DNA of 64,000 bases from NCBI GenBank assembly GCA_027946365.1, contig JAPEUQ010000003.1, positions 2,356,001 to 2,420,000 of the forward strand, given 5' to 3'. Source of the DNA: Kalmusia sp. IMI 367209 (taxonomy: Eukaryota > Ascomycota > Dothideomycetes > Pleosporales > Didymosphaeriaceae). Position numbers and translations under genes: made by a program. Position 1 is the stretch's first letter; every line of letters starts with the position of its first letter. Under the pieces are notes generated by a model, which was given only the letters and a program-made list of their open reading frames with translations, did no database searches and was not told the DNA's origin. This document shows, piece after piece, positions 22,440 to 32,681 of this stretch.

Positions 22440-24052
22440 GAATCGGCAGCGTGCGCGGCGTCGCTGGGGAGATGGGATGTTTCAGCGGGAGCGTGTGGAA
22501 AAGGCGCGACGGAGAAGGGGAAGAAAGGCACTTCAACAACAAGGGGGCTGCACGCTTAAGACCAAACGAGCTTGGGCGATGGCTGTGCGTCCGAGCGCAG
22601 CACCGCAGACGATCATGACGGCACTGCGGGCCTGGTGCAGCGGTTTGCTTGTTGCTTGGATGCATTGAGCCTCGTTCGCGTTTCGAGCATGTCTGCACGC
22701 CGCACGCCGCCCGCGCACCGCTCCTACAAAGAGACCTTCGCTGCCCGTCGTGGTCGGTCGTCTTTTGCCTCGAGGCTCAAAAACTGGGATGGCCGGAAAA
22801 GGAAGGCGTCCCGCTAGCGAAATGCGCCACGGCTCGATTGGCCACCCGCGTCGTGCGTTTCCAAACACCACTACACGTGCATTTGGCCGCACCCACGCCC
22901 GACTGCCAGCCATCAGCCAGCCAGCCCCCCAGCCCGCTAGCCTGCCCTGCTTTTCACCGGTCTCTTGCAGTCTCGCCCACCTCCATCGGAGAATTGTTGC
23001 TGCATCGTGGAACAGGCGGACTTCGCTTCGCGCTTGCGGAGGAATACAACACTTTCACTGCCGCGACTCCGCTCTGCTGCTCCTCCGCTCGCTGCTCCTC
23101 CGTTGACCCAACCTCCTCGCCAACCAACTGACCGACCGCATAACGCGCGACGTATGTATTCTGCAGTGGCGTCCTGCACGTCTCGAGTCCGCACAGGGAC
23201 CCGCGGGCCGCAAACGGGAGTGTCTCAGCCGTGCATGGCTGACTTAAGCGTCTGACCCCAGGAACATGTCTTAAAATAAGACTGCACCGCCTCCGTCTGG
23301 TACTTTCATTCAACAACGCACGTAAGCCTCCGACAGGCATTCATCTACCTTCACCAAGGCACCCGTCCGCTCTTGCGCTGTGTGCCGCAGCAATACGAGC
23401 ATATTCGACCCAAGCTCAAACGAGCCCGTCGTCGTAGAAAGCCTTGTACCCAGACTAGCTGCCATCACTGCCTTATCGTAGACACGGACATCCGACTTTC
23501 TCTTCTGTGGCTGGACAAGCTGAAACATAGAATTGCTGTGTCGATAGTATCTTCGTACACCGTCCAAATCATTTGGGGCTGTCATCCAGGCCCGCGGAGC
23601 TCACGTTTGATTTTCTGTGGACCGTTGGGTGGCCAACGCTGCTGTCGCGCGCCATCCATAACTCCGCATAGTGGAGACAACGGACGACGTCTTGTTCATG
23701 GAATACCCCACATAACGAATATGACCAACGTCTCCTGTCAGCACGATGATCTTAATATACGATCATCATCAACATCATCAACATGCTTCTTTCGTTCAAC
23801 CTCAATTGTCACTTGGGAAATAATCTACAAGATCAAACGATATCACGCTGTTGCACATGAGCGAATGATCGGATTATCTTGCTTTTGATGTGTTCCATTG
23901 AATCTTGAAGTGGCTGCTACTGCCCCTCAGGCTAAGCTTCATGGGTTGCTAATCATAGCGGAGTATTACCTCCGCCGTTCTTTCGCTGAACACTTATTCA
24001 GAACCATCAAACAGTCTTCCCCTCAGCAATCTCGGCCTGAGCATGTCTGCCT
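22440..24052. other. Intergenic, GC-rich, no gene seen
   Basis: Upstream flank of the MARVEL-like gene and downstream flank of the small secreted protein gene. Several overlapping frames between 22.5 and 23.9 kb are Arg/Ser/Pro-rich composition artefacts without a domain. A short imperfect ATC/AAC repeat lies at 23761-23783. Confidence 0.4.
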
Positions 24053-24688
24053 CTACGCCAACTGCGTTGCCAACGCGTTTACCTGCGTCAACAGTCCCTG
24101 GTCCGCACTGCCTGCGTTCTTCTGCACCTTTCCGAGCAAATGCTCTACTGTCTGTCCCGGGTCCGTAATCGCAACGCCCTGCGCAGTCTTAATCCTCGCA
24201 ACCTGGAAGGCCAAAAAGAACTTGGGTTCTTTGATTGCCAGACTGCCTCCCTCACTGCGAACGCCGGCCTCGGTCGCCTGGTACAGGTCCAGGTTGGTTG
24301 TAAAAGCGTTGAGATCGGTGGATGCAAGTGGGTCTGCAGTGGCAAAGTTGTCGAGGGCGAATTGCAGAGGGGTGGACGAGGACTTGGAGAAGTCGATGTC
24401 GGAGAAGGAAACACCGTTGGAGGTGACGTCGGGGACATTGCCGATGGTGGTGCTCGTGCCGCAGGTTACCGAGCTTGCGATGGCATCCGCAATGTCCGCA
24501 GTCTCCTGGGGCAGGGCGGTGGATCCGACGATGAAGCAGGCATTCTGACGACGGTTCAGAGTGGTAGGAGCTATTGGCAATGGTTAGCACCTATCCTAAG
24601 GCAAGAGAGGGGATATCGGAGACATACCTGCAGAGACGCCAATGGCCAGAGCAGCAACTACAGCCACGAGGCTCTTCGAGGTATACAT
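24053..24688 (-). CDS. Small secreted protein with signal peptide and Kex2 site, 192 aa, 2 exons
   Basis: Exon 1 (24628-24688) encodes the signal peptide YTSKSLVAVVAALAIGVSA. A 57-bp intron (24571-24627) separates it from exon 2 (24053-24570). The mature protein follows a dibasic NRRQ site, a Kex2-type cleavage. It starts NACFIVGSTALPQETADIAD and includes SVTCG, FALDNFATADPLAS, GSLAIKEPKFFLAFQVARIK and a C-terminal LLTQVNALATQLA. Two Cys (ACFIV and VTCG) could form one disulphide. Similar two-Cys secreted proteins occur widely in ascomycetes as far as I recall, but no function is known to me. An unspliced reading would begin at an internal ATG in the intron and lose the signal peptide. Confidence 0.82.
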
Positions 24689-25849
24689 TTTCAGTATTCA
24701 AAGGAAGAAGATGAATATAAACAATATAGGCGACCAGCACAAAGAGGGTATATACGCGAAAGGAAGAACGCTACCAAATGAGCGGATGTTGATCGAATGG
24801 AAGGAAACGATTGACTGATTTATGCGTTTGCTGCAGAGAGGCGTCGCATCTTATAGACAGAGATGGGCGCTTGATCTGTAGCACGGAGCTGAGGCGCGAA
24901 CCATTTCCACGATGCAACCGAAGGGATCGTTTCCAATGCGCGCTAATGGCCCTGAGGAGTGTCACAGCGCAGCCTTGCAGCCTCGGGCGACATCCCAATT
25001 CGTTCGCGAGATGCAGATGCCGAATGCGTAATCGTCTATGAATTATTCTAAAGGCGCAATCGTACTGTTCAAATCGTGCAAGACAAAGGTGTGCCTGTTG
25101 GGCGCCGCTTCACTTCACTTCACGAAGATAAGCCTGCTATGTCTACGCATGAGAACGTAATCGTAATCTTGAACACTCGACCGAAGCTGCGAATCGGCTA
25201 CAACGGCGCTTTTGCAGTGTCTCGTGTTGGGATTCGAGACACCTGAGGCTGTCGGAGACGTCGATCATACGTGTAGCATCTGTGAACGCTATACCGCATT
25301 GGGATGCGGGTGAGTTAGCTAAAGCGAACGTCTATCCCGTAGGGCATGAGTTATTCATTATTCAGGTTGCTCGATAATTTAACGTATAAGGCGCGCCCTT
25401 AAACGAATGTTTCTCGGTAAGCAAGTTGGAACTTGTAGTACAAGCGAGTGAACTATTCCAGCGCTTGCATCTCCTAATCGGCATACAATGGACCTATGCC
25501 TGATCTTGTACTGTTGCGGAGTCCCCCTTGGCCTGAAGAAGATCAGGAAGACCAATTCAGCATATGGACAAAGCTACCGCATCCGCGTACTCCACACGCA
25601 GCCCGTGGGGTTCCGTGAGGTGAGCTGATTTGACTGCATCGGAAACACCCCGTTCCAGCCAATCACAGCGTTGTCTATACTAAACGAATTTCCCTCATGA
25701 GCAACCACCAAGCTATAACTCACATATCAATTACCAAGTTATATTTTCTTTTCATTCTTTGTATATTCATTCATTCATTTGATATAGCGTTTCTTTCCCA
25801 TTTTCCTTCATTCAATTCCATCCCACACGGCACCAGCCAGGCCGTAACC
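24689..25849. other. Divergent promoter region of the secreted protein gene and ERG2
   Basis: About 1.16 kb between divergent starts. The last 150 bp before ERG2 is T/C-rich (TTCATTCATTCATTTG), typical of a fungal 5' leader. No gene seen. Confidence 0.45.
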
Positions 25850-26579
25850 ATGCGCCTCCTCACGTCCATCGGCGTGGTCGTCGCAGCCCTCTCCTCCCTC
25901 ATGTACATGCTTGACTCGCATCTTCCCAAATTCTACATCTTCGACCCCGCGGAGCTGCACACGCTCTCCCAATCGGCCATCGCCGCCCACGGCAACGACA
26001 CCCGCGCCGTCGTCGACCACATCGTCTCCCACCTCAGCGCCACGCACCCCAACCACGTGAACCTGCACGAAGAATGGGTCTTCAACAACGCAGGCGGCTG
26101 CATGGGCGCCATGTACCTGATCCACGCCTCCGTCACCGAGTACCTGATCGTCTTCGGCACCGCGCTCGGCACAGAGGGCCACAGCGGGCGGCACACGGCC
26201 GACGACTACTTCATGATCCTGAGGGGCGAGCAGTACTCGTGGAGGGCGGACGGCTCCTTCGAGCCCACCGTGTATAAGCAGGGGGACCTGCACCTGCAGA
26301 AGAGGGGCGAGGTCAAGCAGTATCAGATGCGGGATACTTGCTTTGCGCTCGAGTATGCGCGGGGGTGGATCCCGCCGATGCTGTTTTTTGGGTTCGCGGA
26401 TAGTACGTTTGCTAAGCCTATTTTCATGAGGATGATGCAGGGTGCTTTGGCGAAGGGCGGATTGCTGACTTATTGTTCTTGTAGCCTTTTCGAGCACGTT
26501 GGACTTCCCGACTTTGTGGAGGACCGTGGTTATCACCGGGCGAGAGATGCTGTCGAATCTGGCGAAGATGAAGCTGTAG
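25850..26579 (+). CDS. ERG2: C-8 sterol isomerase Erg2 (sigma-1 receptor family), 215 aa, 2 exons
   Basis: Converts fecosterol to episterol by moving the C8-C9 double bond in ergosterol synthesis; an ER membrane enzyme. Exons 25850-26402 and 26485-26579 flank an 82-bp intron. The N-terminal TM (LTSIGVVVAALSSLMYML) precedes YIFDPAELHTLSQSAI. The family core is EEWVFNNAGGCMGAMYLIHA, then EYLIVFGTALGTEGHSGRHT, ADDYFMILRGEQ and FALEYARGWIPPMLFFGFAD. Splicing is essential: it replaces a wrong-frame tail with TFSSTLDFPTLWRTVVIT and GREMLSNLAKMKL, the standard Erg2 end. Length is as expected (about 222 aa in yeast). Ergosterol genes are often sterol-regulated, but I did not identify a site. Confidence 0.95.
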
Positions 26580-26731
26580 GTCGATGTCGCCATGGAGGAT
26601 CGAAAACGGGTTGCGGCATCCGCTGCAGAGTGCAGTTTGCTATACAAGAGGAGGCAGCAGCGAATGTATGAGTATCCTAAAATTAATCCATAATTTTGGC
26701 CTTTTCTCTCACCATGTCTAGGACTAGTTCC

Positions 26732-27058
26732 TTAGCCTCTTTTGCACTCATAACAAGCTCGAATATCTGTATCCAGCATGTCCGTATGTTCACGCACAAC
26801 GCGCTCGGGTTCCGACCAAGTGAGTGTTTCAAACTTCTGGATGAGCGTGCCGGGTGCGCCGATGGAGACGGAACTTGCGCCTGCTTAGGGCGAGCGATGC
26901 GTGTTCTATGTCATGGTCGCCGTGCATGTGCTTGGCGATGAGGAGGAGGAATGCTGTCGTGAGACCTATGATGCCTATGCTGGACATGTCATTTAGGTGT
27001 TCGCATGTTTGTGGCTTTGGGGAACTTACCCAACCACTACGATGCTTGTTTGAGACAT
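26732..27058 (-). pseudogene. Truncated D-amino-acid oxidase (DAO) relic, N-terminal part only
   Basis: Reads as the N-terminus of a fungal D-amino-acid oxidase. Exon 1 (27030-27058) encodes MSQTSIVVVG. A well-formed 50-bp intron (26980-27029) follows, then the FAD-binding segment (GIGIIGLTTAFLLL; the usual GxGxxG) and AKHMHGDHDIEHAS, which matches the DAO lead-in to SPWAGA. There the frame breaks: an apparent 4-base insertion (CGAG at 26891-26894 on the plus strand) and a stop at the expected Trp codon (plus-strand TTA, 26885-26887). In the shifted frame AGASSVSIGAPGTLIQKFE and TLTWSEPERVVREH continue to a stop at 26732. Nothing resembling the remaining two thirds of DAO follows before ERG2. 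The splice sites are intact, so the decay looks fairly recent. Confidence 0.7.
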
Positions 27059-28053
27059 GTTCACGATGACGGATCACGTCGAGGTCACTCGCTGACGCAA
27101 GAATGTGGGAGATTGAGAAATGCATTGTGTGCCATCTAGATCTACGTAGGGCCGCAGAGGATAGATCTGCCATCTAAACAATGTACTTGCTCGGAATGTC
27201 TTTCCCCAGAATGCTGCATTGCTCAAGATGGAGGTGAGAGGAGCGCTGGCGAATGCTGGCGGGGTTTCTCGAGGCCAGTGGCGCTGATTGGTCGAGTCGC
27301 CGAACGAGCAGCCACACACGACAACACGCTCACCTGCTTCTGTTCCCGACCACGCACGAGACAACGCGTGTTTATTTACTCTGCGGCCTCACTTCCCTCA
27401 GCTGCCTACCGCACGCAGCTCTCTCTCTGTCTCTGTCTCCCTCTTCCTCTCCCGACACACTGCCGCCTATACGCAGCATATATTCCTGGCAAGCGTCCCT
27501 CCGCCAACACCCACGCGCGCCCCATTTTGCCAGTACTGCTGCACAGTCCCGTTCGGCGCTTTCGCGGCATCCTGAGCGAGCGGTGGCCTGTGACATCACG
27601 CATTTCTCCGAGGTACGCTCGCCCGGCACAAATTTTTCCCTGATGCGATATTTACGCTCCCCCGGCGCCTCCCGGAGCCTCGAGGTTTAATTTCATCTGC
27701 TCGTCCTGCCATTTGCTGAAGCCGCCAGTTGTCCTCCGCCCTCGGGTGTTAGACTCTTCTGACTAACAACCCTTCTCCTGGAGCTTGGCGCTGCACTAAC
27801 CCGTTTCCGGCCATTTGCGGGTTGCGGGACTGGGAGCTCTCACTCGCGTCACTCAAAAGTACGATTATTGTGCTTCACTCACTGCGAAGAGGTTCCCATT
27901 CACCACCTCATCCGAGGCGGCCCCTCCAACTTTTTGCTCACTCCTCCCTTGCATTCCTCAACCACCCATGACCCGAACACTACCCACTTGTTCCTTCCCC
28001 CTTGTTCACCGACACAACTTGTCTCGCGACTTGGCCTGATCCAGCTGTCCATT
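27059..28053. other. Intergenic, CT-rich upstream region of the OTU gene
   Basis: About 1 kb with a pyrimidine-rich stretch (CTCTCTCTCTGTCTCTGTCT-like, near 27418-27450). Overlapping Ser/Pro/Arg-rich frames are composition artefacts. No gene seen. Confidence 0.45.
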
Positions 28054-29175
28054 ATGGCGCCCCGCAGGCCGCGAGCCAACTCTCCCGAATTCCCCATCCT
28101 CGACGCCAATTCATTGTATGCGGGGGAGATCAGAGGCGATGGTGAGTGCAAATTGCTAATTTTCGACGCGGCTCCAAGCTGACGGCCCAAGGCAACTGCC
28201 TCTTCAATGCCCTGTCCGACCAGCTCTACGGCCACCAAGAGATGCACGAGGTGCTCCGAATCAGCACCATCGAGCACATGAAGGCAAACTCGGCCTTCTA
28301 CCGCCAGTACATGGCCGTGAACAACGTTCGCCGGAACCCCAAACGCAAGACGACGGCTGCGTTGTCCACGAGGCTCGAGACCTCTGCGTATACCGAAGAG
28401 GAGCTGCAGAAGCAGTTCGACGAGCATGTTGAGAAGATGGGTCAGCCGGGCGAGTGGGCCGATAACATGGAGGTGTCGGCTTTTGCTTCGGCTATGAATG
28501 TCCATGTTCGCCTTTGGCAGGCTGACTATACCTACCTCATCTCTCCACGCGTTTACTACCACTCTGAAAACCTGGACGCTGTCGACGATAGGCAGGTGCT
28601 CCATATTGCTTATCACGTACGTGCACGCGTCCCAGCTTCTTTCTTCAGTGAAACGGCCTAACCAGCTACAGACTTGGGAGCACTACTCATCAGTGCGTAA
28701 CAACGCTGGACCCCACACCGGCGTACCGGACGTCACTGTGATACCGCAGCAGACATCCTTACGGAAACGGCCGAGTCCCAGTGTTTCTGGCGACGACGAG
28801 GATGAAATTCCGCGTGCTCGGAAACGCCGGTCGCCCCTTCCGCTCTTCGATTCCGACTCTACCCCCGAGGGCACTGAGAGTTCGTCAGACGAATCGAACG
28901 GCCCGATACTATCGCAGACACATCTGGACATTCCCGACTCAGAGCAAGCTGTGAAGCCTCAAAAGCTTACCATCAAGCTGCGAGGTCTACGAACCACCGA
29001 CCCAGTAGCCACCGATATCGTGGAGCCTGTGACGGCTATCCCACCGCCGACAGTCACTCCGCCCTCACCGCTACCCCCTCCCTCCATAATCTCGACCTCC
29101 TTTCCGTCCACACCACTCGATCCAGCTCCGCCCGTACCTTCTACACCATCTGCAACGAACGCAACGGCCTCTTGA
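28054..29175 (+). CDS. OTU-domain cysteine protease (deubiquitinase), 338 aa, 3 exons
   Basis: Predicted ubiquitin-specific cysteine protease of the OTU family, OTUD3-like in motif order. Exons are 28054-28141, 28192-28616 and 28672-29175, with introns of 50 and 55 bp. The first intron falls inside the active-site motif, so only the spliced form has RGDGNCLFNAL with catalytic Asp29 and Cys32. The second intron lies just before TWEHYSSVR, which carries the likely catalytic His175 after HIAYH. The C-terminal 150 residues are disordered: a basic patch (PRARKRRSPLPLF), an acidic/Ser run and a long Pro/Ser/Thr tail. The family and triad call is strong; ubiquitin-chain preference cannot be read. 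Confidence 0.9.
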
Positions 29176-29912
29176 GACGAAGACCAAGACTCAGACGTGT
29201 GACGCACCCACGTACACATACTCACGACGATACCCTATCACCATACCTTTGCATAGCCTAGGCGTACTCTTTGTTTTTGTTTTCTCCATTCCCTGCCTTC
29301 CTTCCTGCGAAGGGTTTTTTCTTCTTCCAGTTGCATAGCATACGAGCATGGCACACCACGGGGCATTGGCATCTTGGTCTTAGTTTGCATGGCCAGTCGG
29401 GACAGGGGGCACCAAAGTGCTTGGGCCTGAAGTCCTGCAACTGGCTTGGCGTTGGGTGGCTTTTTCTTTGTTTTCTTGCTCACGATGATGGCCATCGGAT
29501 TGGCTTAGTAGATAGCAATCTTACCATTCCATCCTCGTCGAGATCGTGCCTAACTTAAGCATGACCTGCTTCATGTTGCTTTCTGTGAAGTAAATACATG
29601 TACCTGTCTCGCAATCACGCTTTCTTCACAAACCAAGAAGTCGAGTCAGGCAAACAGAGCGATGCATGCTATATCTATGTATGCTACGGCCCATTCCCAG
29701 CCCCAACGCCCCCGGTTCCAACCACCCCCATCCCCCATCTCGCCCTGTATATCAAATCCAGTCTTTGCCGACCGCGCCAAACGCCACTGCAATGCCGCCA
29801 CATATCAAGACAAAAGGCGAACCAAGCTAAACAAAAAGTATAGAAAAAAAAAAGAACCGGGTAACGCTCCGGATTATGCTCCAACCCTCCCCGCGCCATT
29901 ACGAACTAACAA
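29176..29912. other. Convergent intergenic region, no gene seen
   Basis: Holds the 3' flanks of the OTU gene and TRAPPC8. An A10 run lies near 29845-29854. No supported gene. Confidence 0.5.
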
Positions 29913-29965
29913 CTACGCGCCCTCGAACAAGTCGTCCTTCTCAGGGCTCCGCTCGAGCGCGGGAC

Positions 29966-32324
29966 TCAGCGGCCCGGCATCGATATTGGGGGCGCGGCGC
30001 CGCCGCCGATGAGCGACCTGCGATGGGCGCGCGGGTTCGCGTCCAGCGTTTCGGTGGCCTCTTCGACGTGTGCAGCGTCGTCTTGGTCGTCAGCGGCGTC
30101 GGCAGCGTCCTCTGGGTCGTCGCCTAGCAGGCCGCGGTTCGCCAGGCGGAGGGCGAGGATCTGCTGTCTGAGGTCTACGACGAAGCGCTGCATGTCGTCG
30201 AAGGGGAGGGAGGCAGCGGGGTGGTGGTCGTCTTGGTTGCCGTCGCGGTCGTCGGGTGAGGAGGTGGGCGCGGCGTACAGGTGCAGAGCGGCATCGAGGG
30301 ACTTCTCTGCCTGGAGGGCTTTGCTCTGGCGCCACCAGGCGTCTGCGGCGAGGATGGCCCAGAAGGCGGCCTTGCGGCGGCGCGAGCCGAGGCGGAGGGT
30401 GCCGATGCCGGGGCGGACGGTGTAGCAGGCTGAGATGCGTTGGGTGAGGAGGGCGGCGCCGACGGGGCCGACGAGGTTGGACTCGAGGATGCGGGAGCCC
30501 CAGCGGGCGGCGTCGTCGGTGGCGGAGGTGCCGCGGAGGCGGAGGAGTTCGAGGGCGAGGGCCAGCGTGCGCAGCGCGTAGAAGGGCGCTGCGCTGCGCT
30601 GCCGCTCCGTGTAGCTGTAGCTCGCCCACTTGATCCACTCGTCGATCTTCTCTGTGCGGATCTTGGTCGAGGGCGTCACGGGGGAGAGGAGCGCGGAGAG
30701 GGCGGCCATTTCGGCGGCCCCCGCGTAGTGCTGCCATGCCTTGTCGTTGTTGAAATCCGTGCATAGGACCTCGTACGTGCTGAGTGCAAGCTTGGTGTCG
30801 CGAAGCATGAAGCAGTAGTCCGCGAGCCTGCGCATCAGCGCCTCAGGAGCGTCCGGGCGGTAGAATCCGTGCTGGGAGTCGTAGTTTGAATTCGACGAGG
30901 TGATGGCGGATGCAGAGCTCGTGCGCGAGGAGCCGAATGTCGTCCAGCGCTTGGATAGGGACATGAAGCGACCAGAGAGACCGCGGCGACGAGCGAGGAC
31001 TTGCTCGTTCCATTGGTGGATGTTGCGCTCCATGTGGGGGACTATAGATTGGGCGACGAGTTCACGAACGAAGGTCCGTATAGCAGTGACGTCGGAGTCG
31101 GGTATGTAGGGGGTCGGGTCTGTTATGTCGTCCGCGGTTTCTACAGCACGTAGTCAGTTTTACGTAGATGATGTAACAGGATGAAGTGGATGTACCTCGC
31201 TTTTGGATCTCTGCAAGCTCTTCCGACGCAGACATCCATCCGCAAGTTGGTAACCGCACAGCGTCGTCATCTGAAGATATACACTGCTCGCCTTTCAACC
31301 GTAGCAGGTGGCAATTGAGCCCAAAATGCCGCTTCATGGAGTCAAATGTTGCATTAGATTTGGTGATATCGCCCGTCTCTTCCTCATGTATGAAAACGTA
31401 ATATCGCAAGAAGAGGCTGTCCACCCACGGCGGGAACCGAAGATCACCCTGTTGCTGTCTATGGTACAGATCTCGTAGCTGCTGTACCGGGTCTGCGCTT
31501 CGCGAGCTCGTCACTATAACGCCTGCGACGGGATGCGCGAACGATTCGTGAGGGACTAAAGGGAGCCCTGAGAGTAACCGCCGGAGGTACAATGTGTAGA
31601 ACGGAGATGTCGCACTGTCTTGAGGGGCTGGTTCGCCTTGGTTCAAATAGTCAGACACCATGCCGTGAGTATTGAACTCGGAGTACTGTAGGTGACGGTC
31701 CACCAGCTCTTCAATTTGCGCAACATTGCCGCCCATACGCCGTGGTGGTATCGAGCTCGAGGGTGTTCTTCCGGCCCCTTGCTGCGGGTCTGGCCTTAAG
31801 CCTTCATTCGGACCAACAAACCGCACGCCGAAATCCTCATAGCTCTTGCTTGCCCCGACGCTGTCTCGGATGGTGACCTTGCCAGTGACTTGTTCCCCAA
31901 ATGGCCGCAGCAATTGTAGCAGCCCACCCTCCAGTCCCTTGCCAAGTATTAATTCCTCCGTCTCTGGGTCGGCCACCACTACCACGTGTGGCGCAAATGC
32001 CTGCTGTATAAGCGTTCTATGCTCATCCGACACCCCCGGCGGTAAAGCTCCCGGCGTGCGTGTGCCATTGTGTCTTGATCCGGGAGAGAACGCCGAGCCA
32101 GGTAGTATTGAGGCGGTCGGCGTTGCGCTACCAGAGCTGGGCCTCGATGTCGATATTGAGGCTGTCGATTCGAACAGCTTATGCAGCGACGGATTGGACC
32201 TTCGGTAAGGCAGAGACGCCAGGGACGATGCGGGTGAGGCTCGTTGTTTGGGGAGGATCAGGGACGTCTCCAGGTCGGCGGGATACCTGGGGGGCTTCGG
32301 CGTGGCATCTTGCACGGGCGTCAT
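29966..32324 (-). CDS. TRS85: TRAPP complex subunit TRAPPC8/Trs85, 767 aa as read, 2 exons
   Basis: Trs85 is the TRAPPIII-specific subunit that directs this Rab (Ypt1) exchange factor to autophagic and Golgi membranes. Exons are 31196-32324 and 29966-31140, with a 55-bp intron. The N-terminus is Ser/Pro-rich. The conserved part includes LIQQAFAPHVVVVADPETEE, SDYLNQGEPAPQDSATSPFY, LPLVPHESFAHPVAGVIV and, after splicing, TAIRTFVRELVAQSIVPHME. Next come RLADYCFMLRDTKLALSTYE and DFNNDKAWQHYAGAAEMAAL, typical of the Trs85 solenoid. The C-terminus as read ends APPISMPGR. If one G is added to the G5 run at 29988-29992, it would end NIDAGPLSPALERSPEKDDL plus FEGA, stopping at 29913, which looks more natural. 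Start ATG at 32322-32324, divergent from CCA1. Confidence 0.88.
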
Positions 32325-32681
32325 GGGGGCTCGGGCGGGGCGCCCACGGGCTTGAGGATGGGCGCGCAGGTTCTAGGGATGCCGGCATGTATTCTGGCGC
32401 TGCACAGTTCGATCCGGTGGTTGACAGCTGGCTAGAGGGCGCGGTTTGGCGTGCGAAGCTCGGCTTGTGATGGAGAAAGGTGACGATGACCGATGCGGCC
32501 GCCTCGCCCTCTGACTGGACGAGACCAGCACACCTCCATCACGTACCCCAAACCCTTCACCACGCTCCTTTAGCTTCCATTCCATCCTGGGCCACTGTTC
32601 TGAGGTGCAAAGTTTCCAACATACTCTATTGGGGAGATTTTCGCAGAGTCCTACCTAGTGATGCCTGTTTGACTCACCTGC
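32325..32681. promoter_or_regulatory. Shared 357-bp divergent region, TRAPPC8 and CCA1
   Basis: Separates the opposed start codons of TRAPPC8 and the CCA-adding enzyme. It must contain both promoters unless one starts inside the other gene. No specific element is called. Confidence 0.5.

Noticed and set aside
25808..26647. 279-codon minus-strand frame
   Set aside because: Antisense to ERG2, where GC-rich third positions keep the opposite frame open; no domain.
30090..30764. 224-codon Arg/Pro-rich minus-strand frame
   Set aside because: Same-strand shadow frame of TRAPPC8 exon 2; composition artefact.
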